Positions 25,442 through 37,586 of a stretch of 64,000 nucleotides of DNA are shown here, one piece after another. The stretch comes from Rotaria macrura (taxonomy: Eukaryota > Rotifera > Eurotatoria > Philodinida > Philodinidae): assembly GCA_900239685.1 (NCBI GenBank), contig OENT01000085.1:62001-126000 (forward strand), in the 5' to 3' direction. Below the pieces are notes generated by a model, which did not search any database, was not told the origin of the DNA, and was given only the letters and a program-made list of their open reading frames with translations. Each line of letters begins with the position of its first letter. Position 1 is the stretch's first letter. The position numbers and the translations under genes are program-made.

Positions 25442-28400
25442 ATGGCGACGTCTCGATTCATTCGATTTTTCAGTCGACGTCAAACAAAACATCAAGAAAT
25501 TATATTGAATAATGATGATAATCATAATGGCAATCATCATTCGAATTCGAAATTTCTCTTTAATGGCAAAACTCATATTATCGAAAAATCTAAACCAATA
25601 GCATCAGTTAAGAATGGACTTGTTTGTACTGTTATTTTTCTCGATGGTGAAGACGTGAATTTTGAAGTAGATGTAAGTTATTAGTATGAATTGTTGATAT
25701 GATTGATCTTCAAGTGTCCAATACAGATATTGTACATATCTGTATCTATATCTGTATCTGATGAATAGAAACACATCAATTTCGATTAATAGCTTTAGCG
25801 TATCGCAAATTGACCTGTCCAGACATATTGTCATATGGATGCATAAGCATGTATCAGCTGATCTGTTTTATCTCGAATTGATCGAATTTTATTTATTCAG
25901 TCTAAGCATATACTTTCATTCGTGGCATCACTCTATAGATGCAGTCTTGTACATTCTATTGTCACGTTGAATAAAGAAACAAAAACGATCCAATAGTGTT
26001 CTATACGTGCCAAAAACTGAATGTATTTCGTGACGAAAGAACGTTCGAATGAAAAGGTGCGAACGAAACAAATGATGAATGCATATATAGGACATAAAGT
26101 TGTAAAAAATAGCAATATGACGTGATTTTTCTCTGACAACAAAGAACATATCAAACATTATCTGATTTCTTCTATTATGTTAATTGACTCGTTCTAAAAT
26201 GTGATGAACATCTATTGATAAAAATTTTTCTTTCTTTCTTGTTTAGCGTAAAGCTCTAGGTAAAAATCTTTTTGATAAAGTAATTACTCATATTAAACTT
26301 GCCGAGTCCGATTACTTCGGTCTTCAATTCACTGATACACATAATGTTAAAGTAGGTCAAAGAAGATTTTCATCGTTATATTAATTCATCATTTTTTCAT
26401 TAGCAATGGCTTGATTCAACCAAAGCGATTAAAAAACAATGTAAAAGTAACTAGAAATTTTTATTTGAAACGAAAATGAAAAAAGTACAAATGATATATG
26501 TCTCTTAGTTGGACCACCATATACATTTCGATTTCGTGTGAAATTTTATACATCGGATCCGTCAAATCTTCATGACGAATTGACGAGGTAAAAAAAAACA
26601 AATGCATGTTTATTCTTTGTTACAATTCATTCGTGTTATTCTTTCATTTGATGAAGATATTTATTTGTACTTCAACTTAAAGATGATATTCGAACGGGTA
26701 AATTAGATTGTCCATCGGGGTCAGATGTTGAACTAGCTGCTTTGTCTATGCAAGGTAAATAGAATTTTTCATTAATTTCAAATATACGGTTTCGTTACGA
26801 ACAATGAAAGTATTCAATGTACATGTTTCGACAACAGAATGCGACTACGCATTTTTTTTTTCGATGATTTACTATTCTGATCGAATAAATTTTCAACGTA
26901 GAACATATCGTCTGTTTTTATAATGATTAACAAACAGAAGAGAAGTTTATTATAAAATGCTTACGTTTTTCTTTTTAAAAACGAGCAGCTCTAAATGATG
27001 AGTACGTAGATGGAGTTACCCCATACTGATGACATCGTTAGGCGTGCATATAATTAAGTTCCATTGTATACTGTCGATGTATTAGTAGTAGGCAACGATA
27101 CAGTCTACCATGGTTATCGTGAAGGTAAAACTACCTATTGACATGTCAATGTTATGTCGTATATTCTAATAATGAATGCATGCAACATTATAGGATAGAG
27201 AAAGTCTATTTCTACAAGCTTTCATATGTACATGTGTGTCGGTGTGTAATCAAAATCGACTACTTAGTCACTTGTGTTCGAATTAAAATTTTACGCACTA
27301 GTCTACTATACAGACACAATGATTTCAAATTATCTTCATCGCTGTAATTCAGATTGAAGGAAAAAATGCACCGATTTAACTTTGATTTGATGCACGATAG
27401 AAAGTCAGTATTTTGAAAACAACGAGTGTATTAACGAGCATTAATTGACGATGAGCAAAAACAGTAGCACAATGAATTCTTGTTGTACGCTTGTGCTATT
27501 GAAAATTCGTGTTCATGAAATGCATCATATGCTAATACAGACGGTTCCCGTTATACGATGAAAATTTGTTTCAATTGGACATTCAGATATCATTTTTTAG
27601 AGAAATTATAGATCTTATTTGAAACAATAGTATTACTTGAAGGATTGCTCTTCATGAATTGATCCCGTCTTGATATCAGAAAGATATCAGTGAATTTTCT
27701 TATAAAAATACTTTGATTCCATAAATCAAATGATTTTCACTGACAAGTTTCAAGATCAAATACGTCATAAATGAAGTTTTCACAATGATTCATTCGTTGT
27801 AATAATAAATTTATTCACTAGTGAATTCTCGAATGAGATATTTTTAGAACAGCAAGTTGTAATTTTCTATGCAATAGAATATGCAACAAGGATATCTGAA
27901 GATCAAACAAGTCCTATATACTCGTAAGATAAATTAGACAGTCTGATGCTGCAACAAAGAAAGCATTATGTGATTCTGAACAACATAAAAACCTATGGAA
28001 AGCGATACAAAATCTTTTTGACTACCTGTATCGTTCGCTACAGGCTAGACGCTACCATCGATCTAAATTCTTCATCAGATTATGCATCTGACATGAATAT
28101 TTGATTGATACAAAAGCATATACAACAAATGAACAACAGACTGAATTTATAATTACAGTTGATCTTCACTGAAAAGAAAAGACATCGATCGGATTATTTT
28201 AAATATTATTACTAATCTACTTCATTGAGAGTTACGTTTGTTTCTGACGTAGTTTCTTAAGTACATTGCATATTCATTTCATTCGATGATATATAATTAT
28301 ACAACTCACTAGTATTTACCAATTTGTTTTTCTTCTAGCTGAATTAGGAGATTATACAAGTGATGAACATACAATTAATAATGTATCAGAATTTCGTTTC

Positions 28401-31400
28401 CTGCCAGATGATAGACAAACCGAACAATTTGAACTCGAAGTGCTACAAAAATGGACAACATACAAGTAAAATTTTAACGTCATTTATATTAAAATAAATA
28501 AAAGAAGAAAAAAACATCTTCTTTTTTTTTTCTCTTGATTACAACAGAGGTCTAACACCCGCCGATTGTGAAATTCAATTTTTAAATAAAGCACGTTGGC
28601 TAGAAATGTATGGCGTCGATTTACATTCAGTTACTGGTAAAGATGGTTTAGAATATTGGCTTGGTTTAACACCAACTGGAATTCTCGTCTTTGAAAATAA
28701 AATTAAAATTGGCTTATTCATTTGGTAAGAGTAAAAGATTCGAGTTAGTTAGTGCAGCTTCATCAAAATCATAATATAAAATGCATACTATTATCTTTCA
28801 CTTTATTATACTAATTTGAAATGTGTCGAGTGAGAATTTCCTACGAGATAATCATTGTTTATCAGGTAGAGTCAATCATTTATAAAGCAATCTACGGGAT
28901 TTATTTTCATATTCAGAAAAAATATTTTATGAGTATTAATTTTCACAATTACTTTTCAACTTGTAAATGAACCGATTCTAAATATTCATCACAATCATTC
29001 AAAGCGATTGAACTGTTCACAGTTAGGCTATCTATTATTCTTCAAATTTCGATGAGAAATTTCAATCTTCATTAAAATTTCGAAACTCCCAGTTGAGAAT
29101 ATTCAGAGACATGTCCCAACATACATAATTGTTGAGATATAATGTTAGATTGATTGTCAAGGAAACTGTCGAATGACTGATACAAGTCTTGATGTTTATT
29201 GTTGATTTAAGATCAGAAATCACATATCGAAATAAATATCTTGTTATAATATATAAATTATATTTCAATATTGTGTCTCTGTTGGTTTGTGTAAAATGAT
29301 AATTAAGAAAATACATTCCGAATTAGATATAATACTGTAATCTCCTGTGATTAGCAACAACAGCTGTATCATGTTTCATGGTTTAATCGTGTAAAGATTG
29401 CACGAATAGCTTCTCTCGAACATTTTGACATTTCTTGTTAATGCCATTCACTGCCTTTCTATATTAAAAAGAAGAAGTACTCAAGGCCTATCGACCTTTC
29501 TTATATTGATTTTTCATTGCTAAGAATTAGTCGGAAGTTCATCAAACTTTGACTTATTTCCATGATGAATTTCTTCGCTAAGAATTAATATGCGTGATAG
29601 TAACAAAATGTCTTCATATATTGAGAAGAAAAAGAAATCAATGCGTTTGTTTCTATTTTTAGGTCGAAAGTTACACGTATTGATTTTAATCATAATAAAT
29701 TAACAATCATTGTTGTTGAAGATGATGATACTGATCCACGTGTACAACGTGATTTTGTTTTTCTATTTCGTTGTCATGATGAAAGACAATGTAAACATTT
29801 CTGGAAATGTGCTTTAGAATATCACATCTTTTTTCGAACGACATCAGCAAATAGAATAAAACAAAATTTAAAATCAAATTTTACACGTACAGGATCAAGA
29901 TTTCGGTTTAGGTAAAAGAAAAAGAAATCTATAACGAACGAATAGTAACATAGTGTTGCGATTTCTTATTTTGTTTTCTGTGTTCGTTCTAAAGTGGTCG
30001 AACCGAATGTCAAACGGCAGCATTGGGAACGTTAGCAAATCGTAATACAAATTTTGAACGTAAAGCATCTCATCGTTTTTCACGTCATGCATCGTATGCA
30101 ATAAGAAAAAAAATTCAAGAACAAGAAATTCTGCGTGAACAAGAAGATGAACGTTTGAAAAAATTAAAATCTGAACAAAAAGCAAAATTAGATGATAATA
30201 AAAGATTAATCGAGTAAATGTTCATGATATTAATGCAAGTTTTCTGTTTTAAATTTGATCTTTCTTAACATTAGATTTAAATCGCAAACAATATCGTGTA
30301 CATCAAACCATGATTTAACATTGAATACTAGACGTTCATTATCATTGTCATCTTCACAAAAAAATTTAAGTCTATCAGCAACTCAACGACTTGATTATCT
30401 TATCCAAGGATCTCCTAATGATTTAATATTGAAGGGTAAAAATAGAAACTAACTTGTAATTATTTTTTGTAGAGAAAAATTACAACTAGAAGCTAAAGAG
30501 CATATAGAGATCTGTCATGTACGTTATCAAGTTTTCTTATTGACATTCAAGATCTTTCTAAAAATGGGATGAACTATTTTAATCAATTATTTTGTTCTTA
30601 CTGATCGATCTTGACGATTATTAAAATTGATTTAATTTCTATACGATATTCCAGTCAACATGTTATAGAAATGAGATATATTAAAAATTGATTTTTTTCT
30701 ATCTTAAATTTTCGTTATGTAAAATAGATAAAGAATATGTAGCGTAAACCAAGTTCTTCGCCTGTTTTTCCTAACTGTAAAAATTGAAAAATGGGATACA
30801 TTCGACAATCTTTGGTCACTTCAAGTTGGATAGAGACAGTATGATCGCGTGTCATGGAGAATAAGAATGACCTCGACATTTTAATCTATGGATAGATGTA
30901 AATCACATCAATTAGCATTATCGAAGCCATTAGTACTATTCGAATGGGTTATATGGATTAGTATGTGCATCAGGACTGCTAATAGATAAATTAGTTCACT
31001 AATAGTAAACATAACAATATTCATTGTCGACTCAATCAATAACAATAGATATATCGGATCATGTTACACACGTCGGTAATGAAACGTATAATTGATGACT
31101 CGAAGGCTATTACGATTTAAATAAGTAAACTTCAATATTTTGATAGTATACTAAAAATAAAATCATGACACATTTCATATACTATTTAAGAAAGAATCCG
31201 TGATATGTTTCTGCTTGACACTAAACAGTGATTTGAAATGAATTGAGTTGTTCTTGACAATCGACCAATGTCAATATGTGTCATCTCGACAATAGTAAGT
31301 TGTCTGAAAAATACTAGTTTCAAAAATTCAATCTCAAAATTTAACTTATTGAAAGAATTTCAACAGACTATCTTTCATGGAAAGAGGTTCCATATCTTGA

Positions 31401-34040
31401 AAATTAAATGATTCTATGATAAATGTCCGTTCAATTTCAAATCAATAATTGAACAAAAGTCTTCTACAACATTCTGATGTTCTCTAGATAATAAACATAC
31501 AAGTTACTTAATTCGAAAGAGAAATCCAATGAAATTTATTTTCTCTAAATCCTATTTGTTAAGAGTTTATTGATGTCAAACATCATTGACATGTGTAGGA
31601 AACATTCTAGCATGTTCTATCGTAGATTTGAGAAAATTCCGTATAAATGTTGATATATTTTATTCAATAATTGAGATACTTCTCCAATGAAAATTGCAAT
31701 TGTCATGTTAGGATTTATAATTATTTGTACAGGATACTTCTAGCATCCAGAAGAAAATATTTATGCACTCCATCGACATGAAGAAATCTCGAGCAACAAA
31801 CCATAACGTTCTAATTAAATCGTGTTAATTAAACATGTTTAACTTGATAAAATCTCTTAAAATAACAACACGTTACTTTAAGACTTATTGCCGTCGTTTA
31901 TTTTACAATAGAATTGTATTAATAGAAATACGTTGTCTTTATTTATAGAGCCTGAATTAAATACATATTCAACAAATATTCCTTCTATACCACCGATTCC
32001 TCCTCGACAAACAAAACCTGATGATAAAACAACAACACCACCATTAGTTCTCATCAAACAATCCAACCCAGCAAATTCTTCTTCAATCAATAATAATAAT
32101 AATAATAATGTCAATATAACGAAAGGTTTGTCAACAAATAATCTAAAACTACTCAATTACTTACTTGAAAGAATATTTTCATGATAAAGAATTATCAAAT
32201 GAATGGATTTCTAATCATCATCAAAACGATAATGATCAAACATTATTAATACAAACGTCACCACAGAAACCGTCAACATGTCAAACGAACGGGTAAATAC
32301 GTAAACCAACTAATTGTTCTTAAACTTAACGTTTTATTTATCTTATCGAAGAAATTTATCCCGCATCGACAAAATAACTACTTCACCTCATCGATACATA
32401 TTAGCGAATAGTCAGCCGGCACCGTACATTGTCAAAGTAAATATTTTCGTATAAAACCTTTTGTTTGTCCTATATCTTTTTCTCGATGTATTTTGTTTTA
32501 CAAAACAAAAGGAACAAATATCTTCAGAAAACTTCGAATCGAATAAAACTAATAGTAGCAGTTTGAAGAAAATATCTCTCTTCAATAAATATCCTCTATT
32601 TGCTTTACCTATATCTGAATTAGCACCGTCGGATGAAAGTCGTGCATTGTATGATAATATTTTACATTATTGTCTCAATCCATTGAATGAATCGAATTCA
32701 ATTTATTCGAAGTTTGACTTTCGTCATCGAAGTTTAAGCTTAAAAAAGCAAGACGAACAATTCGAAAAACGCTGTGCTAACTATGATAATCTATCGTATC
32801 TTGTCATCGATGGGATATCAACGAAAAATATTGCAAATAGAGGACTAGGCAAAATCGCCTCTTGCAAAGATTATTTCGCTGCTACTAATAGATTTATTTT
32901 TAATGAGAATGAACAACGTGAGTAACATTCAGCATGGTTTGTATGAATGAATAAACGAAAAAGAAAATTTTTTGAAGAAAAGATTATGCATGGTTTGAAA
33001 GTGCTCGAATACCGAAAAAAAAAACATAAGTAATACTAAAATGAACATTGTTTCTTTCATTTAGGAGACCTTCTTTCACAGCGAAGCGATATCAAATAAC
33101 AATCATCAGACAATAAATAATTCAAGTAAGTTGTAATCAAATTTCATACATAACTGTCGAGAGATGTTAACATTGCATCATTCATTGGTCCAAAAGAATT
33201 GGTCGAATTTTAAAACATGTTCGACTTGTTCATATCTTACAGTTAAACATGCTTGCCGAATTTACTTCGCATGAAATGTAAATCATAAAAGAAGAGAATC
33301 CCACATCTGCTGATCAACAAAACAATTTCTAATTGAACTTGTCAAAGACATTCACATGCGAAAAATTTTAGATTGAGTTACTACATAATAGTGTAAATAT
33401 GTAGACGTTATCAGTAATGATGATAAATTTATGATGATTTTTAGTCAATCGCAATTCTGTTTTCTTTTTATTGTAGCAGTTATTCAAACCGAATAACTGC
33501 ATTCTTTGATGAGAAAAAATACGCATTTCCCTCATGGTCATAGAAATTCAATACAATAACAAGTCAGTTAATATTTGCGTTGAAGAAATTTTTACAATCT
33601 CCTCAATAGAATTTCTCTATGTTCCAGATATTGTACTTTGACGACTGAAAAAGTCACGATTCGCATGAGATTACTATTCTCATCATTAAATTGTCAGCAT
33701 GCATGTCTAGAATATTAGACTTATGCTCATCTTAAACGTTGAATCTCTATTATCCTTTATTGTTTATTTTCTTGGAGAATGTTATCATCATTAACTTTCT
33801 TTTCCATCGATCCTTTATTCCAATTTAGATACACCCATTCTATGCATAGGCTCTTCAGCGCCTGTTATAGTAACACGAACATCAAGTCATTCAAATGTTC
33901 GTAATGCATCATCAACACTAGTTCAAGCAGCAAACTCAACATTACCTTCTACACAATGTAATCCTCGTCATTCATCAACATCCATGGGATATCCATCGAA
34001 TCATTCTCAATCTTATCATCCACTTACAACAGAATTATAA
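25442..34040 (+). CDS. EPB41L5: EPB41L5/Yurt-like FERM protein
   Basis: Band-4.1 family regulator of epithelial polarity and membrane-cytoskeleton contacts; the vertebrate and fly relatives bind the Crumbs tail. Sixteen exons: 25442-25672, 26247-26351, 26404-26440, 26509-26587, 26657-26754, 28339-28465, 28548-28724, 29663-29911, 29995-30213, 30275-30435, 31949-32125, 32172-32292, 32352-32436, 32512-32917, 33087-33125, 33829-34040; 840 aa, all in frame. The FERM lobes show [51 protein letters not shown] and [12 protein letters not shown]. The FERM-adjacent region follows ([14 protein letters not shown], then [15 protein letters not shown]), then a charged coiled coil and a low-complexity tail. 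The last residues are TTEL, as in vertebrate EPB41L5. Exon 15 is the least certain: the nearer acceptor at 33064 would give a stop at about 33098. The first intron after FERM lobe 1 is 1.6 kb. An AATAAA cluster lies at 34181. Confidence 0.9.
30473..30518 (+). other. Candidate alternative exon of EPB41L5
   Basis: A 46-base segment with a good acceptor (TTTTTTGTAG) and donor (CAT|GTACGT). Joined to the exon ending at 30213 it reads [19 protein letters not shown], continuing the coiled coil without a stop and ending in phase 0, compatible with the exon at 32512. Joined after the exon ending at 30435 it would hit a stop at once. It therefore looks like an alternative to exon 30275-30435. Confidence 0.5.
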
Positions 34041-34990
34041 GTGTTTTAACCTCTATGAGGTTTGGTTTTCAATGTGTACATATGCATATTTAGTGCTGTG
34101 TTTTTATTATTATTGTATGCTGGCTTCTGTTTTTTTTGCGAATAATTTTACTTTTGTCGCTATAGAATTTTTGAATGAATAATAAATAAAATTGGCGAAA
34201 TCGAAAAAGGTTATTATTATTTTTATCACATATGAATGATGATCCATTATTGAGAGATGACGCATATAGCATATGTGACATGTTTTTATGTTTAAAGCTT
34301 TTAATTATCTCGCCAACACGCTGATGAATAAATTTTTCTGTCGATCAGAAAAAAATCAGATGCTACATCGAAATCAATCGGACGGAATAGTCTTTGGACC
34401 AAAAAACAACGATAAAATATTGGCAGGCACATCATTATCCATTATATAAAAACATCTCTCGACACCAGCTGTGCCCTCAAATTAGTAAATTACTTTTCAT
34501 CCTCCTCCTCTTTCCCTTCTGTGTACTATGTTATTTTTTTTACTTGTCTGTATCGCCTACGACCACTTGTTTCTTTTCTAAACAGATAAAATGTCCAGAT
34601 CATACATGTATGTCTTCTTCGTTTCTTTGAAAAATTATAATCATAGAGATTTTACATGGAATGATTAATAATTTATTCCGGTAATCATCTAATTTTATTT
34701 ACAGATGCCATGATACATTTTCTTAAGATTTCAATAGAAAAATATTTCCGAGCCTCTACTAGATGGATATTTAAGTGAAAGTTAATTTTGGGAAAATGCA
34801 TTGATATCTTGAAAATTGTCAACTCTAAACCGCATCCAATCAGATTTTATAGAAAAAAAAAAGTGTCGAACGGAAAATACTCACTACACAAGTAGCGACG
34901 TCATCATCGTTAACAATCATCATTCAACTGAATTACTAGATCGATTGCCCTTGAATTTGGTATGCTTTTTTTTTCTATTTGTTTTTTCAG
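34041..34990. other. EPB41L5 3' end and RAB3 upstream region
   Basis: Holds AATAAA polyadenylation-like signals at 34181-34190. A pyrimidine-rich acceptor (TTTTTTCAG) ends exactly at 34990, abutting the RAB3 ATG, so RAB3 has a 5' UTR intron or a trans-spliced leader. No other gene is supportable; the 78-codon frame at 34394 lacks conservation. Confidence 0.55.
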
Positions 34991-36391
34991 ATGACGCAAA
35001 ATAGTGCTGGTGGATCAGCTAAAGATGCAGCCGATCAAAACTTTGATTATATGTTCAAGTTACTCATCATTGGCAATTCATCCGTAGGAAAAACATCATT
35101 TGTACGTATCATTTTGAAAATAAATAATTTCTTTTTTCATTCATCTTGAAAGTCGATTTTACATATTTCTATTATTTTTCAGCTATTTCGATATGCCGAT
35201 GATTCGTTTACATCAGCTTTCGTTAGTACAGTTGGAATTGATTTTAAGGTTAAAACTGTATTTCGTCATGATAAACGCGTCAAACTACAAATCTGGGACA
35301 CGGCCGGTCAAGAACGTTATCGAACAATAACAAGTAAACAAACAGAATCTAAACATAAACAGATGAAAACAAACTCTATGTGTTTCTTTTTAAACTTCTA
35401 TTAGCTGCATATTACCGTGGTGCAATGGGCTTTATCTTGATGTATGACATAACAAATGAAGAGTCATTTAATGCTGTGCAAGATTGGTAAGTTAATCATA
35501 ATGGAAAAAGAGGACTGGGTTCTTTTTCAGATAAGAAAAACCACAAATACATGTCATCATGTGCCTCTTAAATGTAGAGCAAAACAAAACCACCCTAATA
35601 TTACTTTCAGGTGTACACAAATAAAAATGTATTCATGGGACAATGCCCAAGTTGTTCTAGTTGGAAATAAATGCGATTTAGAACAGGATAGAGCCGTAAC
35701 ACAAGAACGAGGCAAACGACTTGCAGATCAATTGGGTAATTTCATAAAATATTGTATATTAAATGTATACATTGCCTGTATAGTTGTTGTTGTTATTTAT
35801 TTTGTTTACTTTCACTTGTTATTTGCTTCATATATGTTGTCTTGTGTGTTATATGTTTCAAGGGTTCTACAGATAAAGACGCATTCGTGGGAAAAAAGCC
35901 CTGTTGCATTAATTGGGAATAAATGTGATATGGCAAATGAGAGAGTCGTTCAGTTGGACGAAGGAAAAAAACTTGCCGATACACTCGGTAAGTTTTTTTC
36001 TTTCATATATATGTATATATATACACATATATGTATATGTGTGTGTATTGAGTTTTCAAGTTAAAGTGTTAGATATAAGTCTACTTGTTTTTTCTTTGTT
36101 TAGGTTTGGAATTTTTTGAAACCTCAGCAAAAGAAAACATTAACGTTAAAGCTGTATTTGAAAGGTGAATAAAAGAAAACAATTCGAACAAGATCATTTT
36201 CATTAGTTGTCTTGTTTTTTTTTAGATTGGTCGATATTATCTTAGAAAAAATGTCGGATGCAACTGATGATTCAACCGGTACAAGCCAAGGAAATACCGT
36301 CTATGGTAATCAAGCAGGTGCATATAATAAAGGAACTACAAGACTTAACGCTAATGATCAGCAAACCAAAGGCAATCAATGTCAATGTTAG
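34991..36391 (+). CDS. RAB3: Rab3 small GTPase with two alternative fifth exons
   Basis: Vesicle-associated GTPase that primes regulated exocytosis. Exons 34991-35101, 35183-35333, 35405-35486, then either 35611-35735 or 35863-35987, then 36104-36164 and 36226-36391; 231 aa with either choice. Motifs: P-loop GNSSVGKTS, switch [11 protein letters not shown], switch [19 protein letters not shown] (in the alternative exon) and ETSAKEN. Rab3-specific stretches are [15 protein letters not shown] [31 protein letters not shown] and [19 protein letters not shown]. The C-terminus, CQC, is the CXC double-prenylation signal. The acceptor immediately before the ATG shows that the leader is spliced. The assignment to Rab3 rather than another Rab rests on switch II through alpha3 and the NINVK block. 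Confidence 0.95.
35863..35987 (+). other. RAB3: Duplicated alternative exon of RAB3 (exon 5b)
   Basis: 125 bases, the same length and phases as exon 5a (35611-35735). It encodes [20 protein letters not shown] followed by [22 protein letters not shown], against [20 protein letters not shown] and [22 protein letters not shown] in 5a. Both have intact acceptors and donors (TTTCAAG|G, G|GTAAG) and either joins W on the left and [10 protein letters not shown] on the right. Including both would shift the frame, because 250 is not a multiple of 3. This suggests mutually exclusive use. Confidence 0.85.
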
Positions 36392-37586
36392 AAGAACAAT
36401 GGACATGTCTTTATAAAATAGATTATTGCAATTTTATTATTCCAGTCGATGTTTTCCTAAATATTTATTTTTTGTTGTTGTTTGTAGTGTAAGAAAAAGA
36501 AAAAAAATCAATAAGATAAAATTTTTTCGTATTTTTTATTTCTTTAATTTACTATCATTCCAATCTAAGTTTATATGTATATAAATGTGATGTGACCGTA
36601 ATCTTATACTCCTACTCCTTGTATTTGTGCATTTTTTAGTCTTTTATTTTTTGTCATGTGGTCATTCATTTCGTTCTTTTTATTGATTACGCCTAAATCA
36701 TATTTTTAAGCGCAGTATTTTCATGTATCACTTTCTCATTCGTGTCAGATGAATGATGATTCATCATTTAATCTTGTCCTTGCGTTCGGCTCTTTAACCT
36801 ATTGTTTTCTTTTGTTTCTGTTCTAACCACAGTATACATCATTCACACATACATTTCGGAACATTTATTTTACTATCTGATATCAGAGTAGAGAAACGAC
36901 AAATGACTGCTTGAATAATTCCTTTCTGTATTGGAAATACGCTTGATGTGTGTCAAATGAGCCGATGGGAATCCTTAAAGTACAAAAAGATTGTCGGTTC
37001 GTTGCACCATGTTTTGTTGTCTCTTCTTCTCCAGTTATGTTTTGTTGTTTAGGACTCATTACTATCGTTCAATCAAAGAAGTTAATGAAATAAGCGATAT
37101 AAGAAAAATAGATTGTCTAGAGAAGGAAAACACATTCCTCATCGTAAATATAAATCATTCATTGTTTGTTAGTCCATCATTTATGATTTAGCTTTAGTTA
37201 TCGAGAATATGGTAAAATAAAAACGACGTTTCATAAGCATAGGCAAGATATATAATAAAGAATCAGCGTAAAAAGATTTCGAAGGTGAACACGCGAAGTA
37301 ACAGATAGCTTGTCGTGATTTAAATAAACAACTCGATGTCATGTCTTAATATGATTTACTATTAATTATCGTAAACCAAAAGAAAATTACTAAAAAAAAG
37401 TACATGGCCTGATATGAAAAGCAAATCCCATGCTTTTAGACGGTTGAATTCAATGAAGCTTTTCCTACACAAATTGAGATTCGTGTATTAATCCAATGTT
37501 CTATATGAATTGATAGTATGGAAAATGAGTCATTAGGACCATGAATAATCAATATCTTATTATTGAAACATATATTTTTCTAGATC
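36392..37586. other. RAB3 3' region and RNase H2A upstream region
   Basis: T-rich 3' flank of RAB3. A pyrimidine-rich acceptor TTTTTCTAG ends at 37583, three bases before the RNase H2A ATG. No additional gene is supported. Confidence 0.5.
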
